NCBI RefSeq assembly: GCF_963855985.1
Contig: NC_087095.1
Coordinates: 382,001 to 446,000 of the forward strand
Length of the DNA stretch: 64,000 bases
Source: Ostrinia nubilalis
Taxonomy: Eukaryota > Arthropoda > Insecta > Lepidoptera > Crambidae
Direction: 5' to 3'
Positions 11,213-23,285 of the stretch are shown here, one piece after another (within the stretch, counting starts at the first letter, position 1; every line of letters starts with the position of its first letter). The notes under the pieces were generated by a model, which saw only the letters and a program-made list of their open reading frames with translations, made no database searches and had not been told where the DNA came from. Position numbers and translations under genes: made by a program.

Positions 11213-14200
11213 TCGTTGCCTGCAGTTTTAGCTAGCGTGTGTCATTTTTGCACTCCTTGCCATTTGGCGCCTTAAGTGACGACTGGTCGTCTCGATTTAC
11301 CCTAAGGCCTTGCTGGTTAAGGCATCGTTGTTCGGGCCTTCCTCCCCGGGCGATGGCGCAGGAGGCAGCGACGCCGAGGCTACATAAATTACGTCGCGCG
11401 GCCGTCGCTGCGACGACGCCCGACAGCCGGATACGGAACAACTGGGAATTCCGCGGACACTGATTTTAAATTGCGATCTTAATTTTAGCGTTTAATATTG
11501 GTAATTTTAAGTTATAGGTATACCAACATGCTAAAGCTTTACTTACCATTTTTTTTTAAATCAACCTAAATTTTTTCGAAGGCCCAATACATTTTTGTCT
11601 CCATGGTTTAATGCAATGGGACTTTAAAGTTGATGTTCAATTTTACCACAATAATAATTTTACACGGCATATACATGAAACCGAACTCGTAAAAGAAATA
11701 AAACTCTAAATACTATCGTAGGTAATGTAATAAAAATAAAATTAGTTTAACTTCTTGGTGCAGACAAGCAATGCTTTTACTTCGAATCGGATTTAGGTAA
11801 ATTGACAGGCGCAAGGATTTTATTTAGCGCCGCTGCGTCGCCTGCGCTCCGACCGAACTGCAATTAATATTAAAACCTTCTTGGATTGGATGCTGCGGCG
11901 AAGTGAAACGAAGTAACTGCCTAAAATAACGAAATATAACGTAGGTTTAAAGTAACGTAGGTTTTTTTTAAATAGTCCACTACTTACTCTGGATACAAAT
12001 AGTTTAAAGAGCCATTTGGTAACGTTTTATAATAATATGAAAGATTATATTTCTTAGCTAGGCTCGTTCTTTTTTTTGTTAACTAAGGTTTGCTAATTAT
12101 TTTAATAATTTTATAACCTTAGAGCAGAATTGAACCAAGTCCAAAAGGCAGTTTTACTATATTTTTAATAGACGTGGCGAAAGCATTTAACAATTTTATT
12201 TACAAACTAGCTCCCATTACTCAGTGCAATCTGAAGATTATTTTCACCTATAAAGTTCATAAAACTTTTACTTAGATCCTTTAATATTTGCTTAGTAAGA
12301 AAGCACTATCGCCTCTAACGCAAGTGCAGCATCCGCCCTGTGGGCCGTGCCTGGGCGGGCGGACAGCGGCCGCTCGCGCGCGTAACTGGCGTTGAAGCCG
12401 CGCGATTTATGGCCCCCACTAATTTATGGCGCGGGCCACGGCCGCCATTAATGGAAACACTTATTCCGACTCTAATGCTGTTTCGATTCGCCATTTTTAT
12501 TTGTTCATGTTGACGCGTCATGTTCGATTGTTAAGCTCAGTGTTGATTTTTGGTCAAACTTTTATTTTATTTTAAAATTTTCCTAAGTTTCCTCAAGTAC
12601 ACCTTCAGTTGAAATATGTACACTTGTTATCATTTGGAGCAGACAGTTTTTAATATAGAAAATTTTAAATTTTTCAAGAAGATATTATGAATGTTTTCAT
12701 TGCAATTTACATCTGATCTGATCTGAAGTCACTGATTTTTCACAATATCTTTCTTACACTCTGTAAGTTAGTATACACAAATCAAAACAATCCTCAATTT
12801 CAGGAGGAAAAACAGAAAATTATGAAAAAGCTCCCTGATAACTAACGATTAACGTTACCAATGTCGTGTAACTCAAGTGAAATCAGGTGGAACGGCAATA
12901 AAACAAAAGACACGCAGTGGAACTCCAGGAGAGTCATGAATATTGAGGCTGCAGCCGCCCGTGAACTCCTCGGCCACCGCCCCTCTCTCTTTCAATAAAT
13001 CTACATAATTGAGGAGCAGTTTTTCAACTATTGGAGTTGTTCGAGTAATATTTTGATTAACATTTTATTAGCTTTACAGGACATTTCCATACCTACAGAC
13101 TACTATTTTCACCTGTTCTATTTTGATTGACAAAATATTCAAACGATTGAACTTTAACGATTGAACAGTGTGAACGTTCTTGACTTGAATCTTAAGACTA
13201 ATAATTTATAACTCGCCCATAACTTTGAAATATGTAATCCAATCTAATATTTTCACATCCTCAGAAAAGCGATTACCACACAATAGTCATAAAATGAGTT
13301 ATTTTCGTTCCCAATAAAAAGCCTTCCTAATTATTCAGTCGGCTATTATCTCAAGTAATGTGGCCAAAATATGGCTCGCTCTATTACAGCTCTGTCCGGG
13401 CCGGATCATTATGCGGCCACGGAATTGAGTGGAGTTTTTTTGCCAGTTTCTCATTTTTATAGGCGGTACCTACCAGCGAACGTATTGCGTATTTATAGGC
13501 TAAGCCCTAATAAGTAAGAAAAAATGAATGTAAATACTTTGGGGTAAACAACGCGTAGGGGCAGCAAAACAGGTATGTTACTAACTTTTTTATATCAATT
13601 GACTATTTTTGTCAACCGTCAGCAAGACGTAGATATAGCAGTTCAGGATCATTAATAGGTGTTGGTGTCATCCTAAACTATTTAATCATCAATCGCTGCT
13701 AGCAACTTCGAATCGCTACATCTTATTGGAAAGCGAAGCCCGCTGCGCTTGCTAAAACTTTAATTGTTATTTAAATTTCGCAACTCTATGTTAATTAACT
13801 GTTTGACTTTCTCTATCGGTTTGAATTTCATTGATGCATCTACGATTTTAACATAAAGCCCCCGCTCGCTCTGGTCAAGTTACTCCATCGCAGTTTAATA
13901 AATTACTAAAACAGAAAAAACAAGTAATATTCTGCGGACGGTACCGCGCGGCCGGTGGAGGTAGCGGCCTATTATATTTGCATAGAGAACGCGGCCACTG
14001 CTCATATTTATTGGCGTATTTGTCCGCAACTAGCCGCTACGCCGGCCGCCATTACGCTGGCTGAAACAAGATTGGGAACTTTACGTAATAAACATCAAAT
14101 TATATAAATGAACCATTGAATTCATAATATGCGTGCGTATCAAAATAGAATTGTTCAAATGGTCATATTTGAGACTCGTAGAATAATCATAAACTGTATT

Positions 14201-16268
14201 AAACATCGGGATTCTTCGAAAATGCACTTACATATTTATATTTCAATCACAGAATAAGCCCAACTCTTCTGAATCAACTTAAAACTCTTCTTATAAGTAT
14301 GTTCGCTCATGGAATATTATTACATTATTCTAAATATTATGAAGAATTTTTGTTACTTCAGACTTTCAGAATATGAAAAGACTTTCTTGCTAAATGGATG
14401 TCGCCTGAAAGTTCATCTGTGAAAACTCAACCATCTCTGCCATGAATTGATATTTATCTAAACCTCTCCTTAATCCATATCTCGAGCAGCGCAGTGCTCG
14501 CATTACTTACGCAAATTGAGCGCATAAAAGCGCAAGATCTCTCCGATACGAAATTCTATGAAGGTAATTCCAGCTCACTATTCGGAATAAAAATAAACAG
14601 AGTCAATCAGACGTCGCAATCAGGTGCTTATTCTCATCGCCGAGCGACGGACGCACGACGTATGTACGAGCACGTCACACCCTCGCTAGGGTTACTGCGC
14701 GCTCTCCAGTCAGGCCATACAGTGGGCGGTTCACTACAAATACCTCATGAACACTTAATGCTAAATTAATTCTCGTTTAGCCAAAGCTTGACTGCACTAA
14801 AAACTATCCTATAATCATGTATCATCCTCATAAGCGACATATGCGCATGTATACTACTTACATATTCGGATATGAGATACTTATGAGGACATACTGAAAT
14901 AAGATAGAGATCTTTTCAGACTTAGACTAGCTTAAAAGATACTTAAAAGTAGCTTAAAGCTCTTTTACTTTCCATTTTGCATAAATGTGTAGGGTTAGGC
15001 ATAATTCATAATCGTGTTTGCTATAACTGTGACAACAAATCGAGTCCGAAATGACATTCATGAAGCACCCCGCTCGTCTCGTGGCGGCACACAATGTGTG
15101 GAACGCGTCACGCGCGCCATTCCGTCAGCAATATTGTCTAAAGCAATTTGTATGTAAATCAATTGTTGTTAATACTATTTATGCCGATGGTTATTGAGCT
15201 ACACTACTTACTTTCACCCGCGAAAAACCCACGCGAATCCCTATTCTATTCTAATACGAAACAAAGACCAATTTCGCGACAACCCCCGCACATTACTTGA
15301 CAAAAAAGCATGAACCTAAGACGTGATGTTAGGGAATTGTTAATAGGGGATTGCCTCACATTCCGGCTTTGTTCTGAGCGGATTATGTTGGTTATAAATT
15401 TTATTATATTATAAATAAGATATTTATGAATACTTTTTATAGGCGTTAAAGTTGGTGATGAAAATATTGGGCGCAATAGGACGGGTTATGGTATGGTGGA
15501 AATAATAAAGAAGTTTATGTAAGGCGTGGCAGTGGGTTAACAAATAAGTAAATAGACCAACAAATCACGCGTATCGGATTAGCCCTATACGTTATTTATG
15601 TGCGCTGAGTTAGCGATACGCATCTCGGACGCAGGAAAGCTACGGCGGACGTGGCATAGAGGTCCAGTCTCCTAACTTTTGATTTAATAAACTGAATCAC
15701 ACTACAAAAGTGCGAATTGCACTTATAGTTACGCATTAATTCCCAAATTTCATAGAAATCGGCCTTTTCAGTGTCAACCACTGCGCTATTTTGGTGAACG
15801 TACCTACTCCTTCTAATACAAACTTAGCTTAACTAGATACCACTTCAGCTGTAGGTAACGTGAGTACTTCTATTTGTACACTTTAAATTACTTCTGAAAA
15901 ATTTAATAAAGGACTAGCCTTTAACCTAAAAAGTAATTTTTATACCTCTATCTTATCAATAAAATTAACTTGTAATATCCATTTACTACTTACAAATAAT
16001 CTGAAAAAATATACCGCATCCAACCGAGACAGACGCCACTTGATTCCACGCCGCTCCTACAGAAGGGCCTCAAGAACTATATTGTCGCGGGTATCTAGCG
16101 CGGACACATGTGATCCTCCTCAATTAACTACAGAATGAGTCGACTGATAGAATTACTGCATTTGAAAAACTAAGACCTGGAATAAAGTCTCATTTATTTA
16201 GGACGTTCTAGAAATGACAGCTTAGAGCTTTTGGGGAACTGATATCTTAATTTATATTATAGGACATG
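11213..16268. other. Unannotated AT-rich DNA, GC islets inside
   Basis: No gene recognised. GC-rich islets at 11330-11460, 11820-11860, 12340-12460, 13925-14060 and 15060-15125 stand out. The overlapping frames at 11232-11463 on both strands come from one such islet and carry no domain. An imperfect inverted repeat with CCTCATAAG/CTTATGAGG lies around 14822-14886. Confidence 0.5.
12340..12460. promoter_or_regulatory. GC-rich islet with TTTATGG sites (candidate CRE)
   Basis: In a block far richer in G+C than its surroundings, TTTATGG occurs at 12406-12412 and 12423-12429, and CATTAATGG at 12446-12454. TTTATGG is a known binding preference of Caudal and Abdominal-B class homeodomains. The link to regulation is inference; no reporter, conservation or neighbouring gene is visible. 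Confidence 0.25.
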
Positions 16269-16350
16269 TATAATTTTAAAAGAACTGTCGCTGGTCAGTT
16301 TTTGAAGATTATAATTTTAAAAGAACTGTCGCTGGTCAGTTTTTGAAGAT
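16269..16350. repeat. Exact 41-bp tandem duplication
   Basis: The 41-bp unit starting TATAATTTTAAAAGAACTGT is present twice without mismatch, at 16269-16309 and 16310-16350. Two identical copies imply a very recent duplication or an assembly doubling. Confidence 0.92.
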
Positions 16351-18777
16351 TTGGATATGACCGCCCTGACGTTAAAATTGACAATTAAAATCAAATCCTT
16401 TGAAATAATGCTAATGTGGGTAGGTCTGTTAGAGTTTGTGAAACTTATTTATTTAAAAAAATCAAAAACAATTTGTCTACTTTAATATGTTATGTTTGCA
16501 TTACTTAGTAGAAACTATCGCTTGTAGAGCTGGCGGGTCTATGTTTGCGTAGGTCTGCAGCGGTGATAGAGAACGTGTCGCGTTGTTATTACGATAAATC
16601 AGTCGCTTTGACGGCTCGCCTTCTGAGACCACGGCTCTGCCTCGGACTAGATTGAACACGAACAATTACAATCTCATTTGATTATTATCTGGCTGTGTGT
16701 GGTCGTCTGTATCTGTCAAACGACAAATAGATTCTAAAGAGTTGTGGCATGGCTAGATTAGTCGTAATAGATCTCATACTAAATTTAGATTCAATGTGCG
16801 CCAGAAAAATGGCTCTTGAGGTGGTCCCCTCATCAAGTCTTCATGCTATCAGGTCAATGATTCTTTGAAATTGTGCTTATATTAAACTACTTTTTTAATT
16901 AAAGCTAACACGTTATACATATGCTACCTTACAGCACCAAACTCGATCTAAGATAAAAAGAAAATAACAATACGTCGAAGCAAACTGTCTCCGAAACAAC
17001 ACTTCGATTCTCCCCTATAGCAATTTTCCTACAACCAATTTAGTGGCGCCATATTAAAATTAACGATCGCCGAATTACGAACTGTTGATTTAAGTTGATC
17101 AGCATAAATTACGTGGGCGGCGTATTAAAAAACAAGACAGTCCAAACAACTTGTTTTGTCCTTAATTGTAAATTTGCCAGGCGTGTTCAGCTGAGTCACT
17201 TTCAGCACTGAATCAAAATACAGAATAAGCTACCATTTAGTATGTTTTGCAACTGCAAAAGCTTTACCCATCCAATATATTTTTATTTATAGGTAAAATT
17301 AAACGAGCATAATTCTTGAACAATTGCTATCATCCGTCTAGACAGAAATGATGCTGAAACTTTTATGGCTTTAGCGCCCTTACAAACTTATCCCTGGAAA
17401 AACAAATCCCTCCAGATAAATTTATTCATTGGACCGAATCAAATTAGAAGAGAAAAAAGAAATTTGATGTTCACCGTGACGTGTACAGTTACATACAATA
17501 ATCGAGTACAAACAAAGGCGGACTTCTGGAGCGGTTTCATAAATCAAAACAGGAGTAAACGTCACTTTTGGACGATCGTAAACTGACGGTGATTGTACAC
17601 AGTACACCCAATAAAATCACTTTGGCGCCACAGCGTAATACATCTCCATAGAGCCATTTTTCAAAAAGTCGGTATGTTAAAAATTACTAGGTGTGTTTCT
17701 TATTCTGCTTATATTTTTGGTTTGGAGTAGACAAGTGTGTATTGAGAGGGGATAAAAGTGGGCATTAAAAAGGACGAACAATTTGAATACGAGTGAAGCC
17801 ACGATCCAATTTTGAGATTGCCGCCGAATAAGGTTGGGAGCACACGGAGGGAATGTAAGTGAAAAGCTTGACAAAAATGGAGATGGATGATAATGAGATT
17901 TTAAAATCAGAAGTATATAAATGCATGTTACAATTTTCTAGTTTAATTAGATAAAATTTCTAGTTCTATCATAATTATAATTTTCTATTAGCTCTTCTAG
18001 TTCTAGGGTAATAAAAATGTAAAAAGTAACTTAGTATTCGTTTTGAATCTGCTCCACTTCAAGCCACTAAAAGTGCCCTCAATTATGCGCGTTCTAAATG
18101 CCTTATACAAGACAAGCGCGCAATTTGACGTAAGTAATGAGCGCTCATTCGTATGCGGGCGTCCGGCGCAGGCACTGACATAAAACCACAGTAAAAAACA
18201 TGTATTTCATACATATGTACTTTGTGGAAGTCCGCTTTATGCCGTCGTAAAGTTTTTTATGTGGCTAAGTAAGGACAGTAGGTATGAATTAATAACTTAT
18301 GCTTACAAGGTATGGGATCAATGGGTGGTTAAAGATTGCTTTTGGTTCTTTAAGCCTACATTAATTATGCGGTTATTTTTTAATTATGTGTTGCATTCGA
18401 GATACTAATAATAATTCAGTGTTAATTTGATTAAAATAAATAAATTTTGTGGTTCAGATTTTAGTAACTCAACGGTTTCGGACAACTTAGACGCACAACT
18501 TTATGCTATTTGTGTGGTAGAATTCGAACAGAACTGCATTTTGTAGCAAGATTTTGGCTGCATTTTGCACAGTCGAGGTTGCGGCTGCGCGACACGGAAC
18601 GAGTGCACTTGCAGTGGACCGCTACCTTTATAAATGGGTTTTCAATTCACTTTTACGAATAATTCCGAAGCCTGGTTTACATGGTTCTGCAAAACCCAGA
18701 GAGGAATTGTAGAGGAGGTTCTATAGACATAAACTGGGTTAATAGTTGAGGAAAATAGTTTTTCTTATCAGCTCATT
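16351..18777. other. Unannotated AT-rich DNA
   Basis: No gene recognised. Short conserved-looking patches lie near 16575-16650 and 17040-17130; GGCGCC-containing words occur at about 17045 and 17624. A GCGCAGG word lies at 18166-18172. Overlapping short frames at 17365-17607 have no domain. Confidence 0.5.
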
Positions 18778-18905
18778 TTTTATTTATTTATTTATTAGGT
18801 ACACCAACGATAGGTACAACAATACACAATATGTTAAAAAATACGCAAAATATTAAGCTAATTGCACTATCACTTAAAGGTATACACAGCTTGCAAGAAA
18901 TATAA
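18778..18905 (-). mobile_element. LINE-like 3' end with (TAAA)n tail
   Basis: A (TTTA)n run at 18778-18797 is followed by sequence that on the minus strand would precede a (TAAA)n tail, the arrangement of several lepidopteran non-LTR 3' ends (compare 30965-31028). The body is AT-rich and cannot be assigned to a family. Confidence 0.4.
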
Positions 18906-19076
18906 GTTGCTGCTTAGTTAGCATAAATGATGTTATATAAGTTAAGCTCATGATTAATTTCGTAATTACAACTTACATTAAGTAGGTATAGTTAAAGAAA
19001 AGTTTGAAGAAAGGTTACGTTTTGCTTTGTTACTCGTATTGTTGTATTTTGAAGAAACTTTTTATTTCATTAGGTA

Positions 19077-19172
19077 CTAGCTTTCCGCCCGCGACTTTGC
19101 CCTCGTGGTAAAGGGTTGATTTTAGGGATTTTCTGGAAATTATTCGAATTTTTCTCGCCGTAAAAACTATCC
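19077..19172 (-). mobile_element. Helitron 3' end, minus strand
   Basis: On the minus strand this ends with a C+G-rich segment, GGGCGGAAAG, then CTAG, followed by T, which is the CTRR|T terminus of Helitrons. The GTCGCGGGCGGAAAGCTAG block is shared with the Helitron at 31350-31602. The left extent is uncertain; the 5' TC end was not found. Confidence 0.55.
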
Positions 19173-19539
19173 TTGGACTTCAGTGGAAAAAATTATATAA
19201 TTAAAAATGAACTTATCAAATTCCGTCGTTTTACGGCCGGCAATTGTTTCGGGTCGCGTGCGCATAAACAGCTCGCGTTTACACTTCAGGCCCTCGTAAA
19301 CGACGACCGACGCGCACGACTCAGCGCTTTCTTTTGTAGGGCGGCGAAGGAGCTTTACAGTTTTTAAGATACTATCGATGAGAAAGATCTACTCGTATTT
19401 GCTAATGCTCTTAATGCTACTACTCACTCTAAACTAATGTTAGCATATAAAGCACATTAAAAATGATATAATACGAGTAGGTATTATGAATAAATAATTA
19501 TCATTGGACATTTTACACTACGCTTCTAGTTAATTGTTA

Positions 19540-19581
19540 GTTATGTTAGTATACACGGGCGAAGCCACAGGCAGAAGCTAG
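19540..19581 (+). mobile_element. Helitron 3' end, plus strand
   Basis: GGGCGAAGCCACAGGCAGAA followed by GCTAG|T at 19578-19582 matches the Helitron 3' terminus in the opposite orientation to the one at 19077. The upstream boundary is not defined. Together the two form a pair of inverted Helitron ends about 500 bp apart. Confidence 0.55.
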
Positions 19582-19582
19582 T

Positions 19583-20785
19583 GGGAATAATCAAAGATTA
19601 TTTTTTAAACAACCAATAACTTCTATCGTGACAAATAATACGCATTAACGTCATGAACCTCCATAGGCAATCTTTTTTCAAGATAATACCATCATGAGTT
19701 TGCTATTTGTGTAGTACCTATCGATAGAGTATGCTTAAAATGATATTGACCATCTCTAGACTCCCTAAATCTTGCGTCCCAACGTGGACGGTTAGAAGCA
19801 GAGTACAGTACAGATATTTGCATTTTATTCGCCCGGGGCCCTGCGTCCTCCTCCGAGGAGACTTTATATCTTTCAGGTAATAACCTCTTTGACGGACATC
19901 CTTGGGCAAAACCCTCTCTCAGACATTCCAGTTTCGATCCAAAGCTCTAGGCAATAAGGGCCCTGATGGTGGCATAGATAACGTGGTATTAAGACAAGGG
20001 TAGAGATAAAAATAAACGGATTATTGCTCGAGTATCGTCTCAAAGATCTCCGCTCGTTTGTCGGAATGCTGCCGATGTGGGTAGGTGGACGTGTGGAGTT
20101 TCATGTCTTAGGTTTTATACATGGCCTGATTTTTATCTGTGTTTTGTTATGGAGGCGAATAAATTTAGTAAACGGGCAACAATTACAATAGAATTTCAAC
20201 ATCTTATATCTTCCCTGATTTGTTTAGCAGGTATTTCTATCGATCTTCCTGTCTCTATATTTATTTTGTCTGATAAAAAATAAAAATAATATAATAGAAA
20301 TCTCTATAAAATATCTTGACGATAAATCAGTAACGTTATAGTTTACTATAATGGAATCATAGAGTTGCGTAGGTATGAGAGTTGAATAGGATGGTCATTT
20401 AAAAAACCATTCCGTTAAAAACCAATTAAGAAAATGAATGCAAAACAGCGTCTGATCCAATTACCTTCATAAACGTTTCCTCCGTCGAGAGCGCGACAGT
20501 CCTTAGCATTCGCCGCGAGGTGTCGACAGGTCGTAATTGACTCCTCGCACAGAAGAGGTAATTTTTAGGGCGCTCTTTGTGAGGGAATAATGGAGCTATT
20601 GGCAGGTCGGCAATCTGAATACCGGTTACGTAACCTGTTGAGGGTTCGGAGATGCTTTTGTGTGCTTTGGATGAAGAAATCGCTCATTTCTAAATCCACA
20701 AAATGTGTTAGGGTACATTTGTAGAACATTTTCAATGACATAAAACGACTTAATAAAAGTTTGTTAACAAATAGGTATTTAGTGA
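19583..20785. other. Unannotated DNA upstream of the LINE
   Basis: No gene recognised. A GC-richer patch at 20470-20620 contains no domain-bearing frame. The sequence immediately before 20786 has an in-frame TGA at 20783-20785, marking the truncated 5' end of the LINE. Confidence 0.5.
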
Positions 20786-22210
20786 TTCGTGATACTTGGC
20801 GATTTCAACGCCCATCACACCGAATGGCTCGGATCGAGCAAAACCGATCATGCAGGGAGATCTGTTCACGACTTCGCCTTCGCATATGGCTTGACACAAC
20901 TGGTTACTACGCCCACGCGAATCCCAGATGTAGAGAGCCAAGAACCTTCACTGTTGGACCTTCTGCTGACTTCCCATCCGGATGGCTATCAGCTATCCGT
21001 TGGCGCCCCTCTGGGCTCCTCGGACCATTGCCTTATCCGGAGTACGGTGCCACTCACGTGCTCGCCGCGACCACGAGTTGCATGCAGTCGCCGCGTGTGG
21101 CACTACAGGTCAGCAGACTGGGATGAGATGCGGTCCTTCTTCGCATCTTACCCCTGGAGGCAGGTTTGCTTCACGCAGGATGATCCCAGCGTCGTTGCTG
21201 ATCTTGTTGCTGATGTGGTGCTGCAGGGTATGGAACTCTTCATACCGTCTTCTGTTGTTCCCATTGGTGGAAAATCTCAGCCTTGGTTTAGTCAATCCTG
21301 CAAAAAGGTTTTACGCCGGAAGCAGGAATCCTACCAAGCCTGGGCAAATGCAGCGAGGCTACGGGATGAAAACACCAGCGCATTAAAAAAGGAGTTTAAC
21401 TTTGCCTCTAGGTCTGTCAAAAGAGTCATTGCAAGGGCGAAGTCGGAGCACATTGGTAGAATTGGTGGGAAGCTAGAGCGTCTTCCTTCTGGAACTCGTG
21501 CGTTCTGGTCTCTTGCCAAAGCTATCCAAGGAAATTTCTGCACGCCATCATTTCCACCCCTGCACATGGGAAACGGTTCGTTGGCCCACGATGCAAAGGA
21601 GAAAGCCGATCTTCTGGGAAAACTCTTTGCGTCCAACTCGACACTGGATGACGGGGGACATGAGCCACCGATTATACCAAGGTGTGAGAGCTGTATGCCG
21701 GATATCCGGTTCCACCAAAGCTCAGTACGCCTGGCTCTATTTTCCCTGGATATCCATAAGTCGAGTGGGCCCGATGGAATCCCTCCTATCGTGCTGAGGA
21801 CGTGCGCTCCAGAGTTAGCACCGGTTTTAACGCGCCTTTTTCGGCTCTCCTACCTCTCTGGCATAGTCCCGACCTCATGGAGGACAGCTTTGGTGCACCC
21901 GATCCCTAAAAAAGGTGACCGCTCAAATCCGTCCAACTATAGGCCGATAGCAATCACCTCCTTGTTCTCGAAGATAATGGAATCCATTATCAACAGCCAG
22001 CTCCTTCGGTACCTAGAGGCCCACCAGTTGCTAAGTGACCGACAGTACGGTTTCCGTGGAGGTCGCTCGGCTGGTGATCTTCTGGTCTACTTGACACATT
22101 GTTGGGCACAGGCGATCGAGACTAAGGGGGAAGCATTGGCGGTCAGTTTGGACATGGCGAAGGCCTTCGATCGGGTTTGGCACAAAGCGCTTCTTTCGAA
22201 GCTCCCTTCC
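20786..22210 (+). pseudogene. LINE ORF2, endonuclease and RT N-terminal part
   Basis: This encodes the 3' part of the APE-type endonuclease and the fingers/palm of the reverse transcriptase. The frame opens without an ATG; the first possible codon is a GTG at 20789 right after the truncation point, and this is not a genuine start. GDFNAHH lies at residues 4-10 and SDH at residues 78-80; both are catalytic APE motifs. The RT follows with SSGPDGIPPIVL, then YRPIAITSLFSKIME, QYGFRGGRSAGDLL, and motif A SLDMAKAFDRVWH at residues 453-465, including the first catalytic aspartate. The family-like reading stops at residue 474; the remaining residues to the stop at 22270 are out of frame. The start of the endonuclease is absent, so the protein would be inactive even without the shift. 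Confidence 0.93.
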
Positions 22211-22214
22211 TGGG

Positions 22215-23285
22215 CTTCCCGAGAAATTATGCGGATGGGTCGCCAGCTTTTTAGCAGACAGAAACATTAAGGTCGTTGTCGACAGCAAATGCTCAGACTC
22301 TATGTCTGTGAATGCTGGTGTCCCCCAAGGCTGTGTGCTATCGCCTACGCTCTTCCTTCTGCATATCAATGATATGCTGCAAATTAGCGGCATTCATTGC
22401 TATGCGGACGACAGCACGGTTGATGCCGCTTATACCGGCCGCGCAAATATCTCTCGGGAGAACGTCATTGAGAGCCGTAACAAACTTGTGTCCGAAATTG
22501 AAACCTCCTTGAAGGAGGTCTCAGACTGGGGTCGACGCAATTTGGTCCAATTTAACCCTACAAAGACACAAGTTTGCGCGTTCACCGCCAAAAAGTTGCC
22601 GTTTGTCGTATCCCGCTGTTTCGAGAGCACTCCCCTAACTGCCTCAGCCAATATCGGAATCCTTGGTGTCGACATATCGAGCGAAGTCCAGTTCCGTGGT
22701 CATTTAGAGGGTAAGGCTAAATTAGCCTCGAAGAAGCTTGGTGTGCTCAATAGATCGAGACGGTATTTCACTCCAGCCCATCGTCTGCAACTTTACAAGG
22801 CGCAAGTTCGGCCTCATATGGAATACTGTTCTCATCTTTGGGCAGGTGCGCCCCAGTACCAGCTTCTCCCTCTGGACCGCATTGAACGGAGAGCAGCTCG
22901 AATCGTTGACTGCCAGGACATTTCGGATCGGCTTGACCCCTTGGCGCTGCGTAGAGATGTATCCTCACTGTGCATCTTCTATCGCATGTATCACGGGGAG
23001 TGCTCCGAAGAATTATCCGGACTTATTCCTGCCGCCACTTTTCGCCACCGATCTACCCGACAGCACTTCCACCCCCATCACTTAGATGGTTGGCAGTCCA
23101 CAACAGTACGTTTCTCTAGAAACTTCCTGCCCCGTACAACCAAACTGTGGAATGGACTGTCGTCTGCGGTGTTTCCGGACGGATACGACCTGCAAGCTTT
23201 CAAGAGGAGAGCGTATCTTTACCTTAAAGGCCGGCAACGCACCTGTAACGCCCCTGGGTCTGCGGGTGTCTATGGGCGACGGTAA
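22215..23285 (+). pseudogene. LINE ORF2, RT C-terminal part
   Basis: Continuation of the LINE ORF2 in the next frame. Frame comparison places the break between 22211 and 22214: four bases occupy the space where the family has two codons, so a 2-bp deletion is the simplest cause. The frame carries RT motif B (AGVPQGCVLSP) and the catalytic YADD box (CYADDST), then the thumb and the C-terminal domain with HLWAGAPQYQLLPLDRIERR and KLWNGLSSAVFP, ending at a TAA at 23283-23285. The rest is open for about 350 codons without a stop, which suggests a relatively young insertion. An internal ATG at 22302 also lies in this frame but there is no reason to think it is used. Confidence 0.93.
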
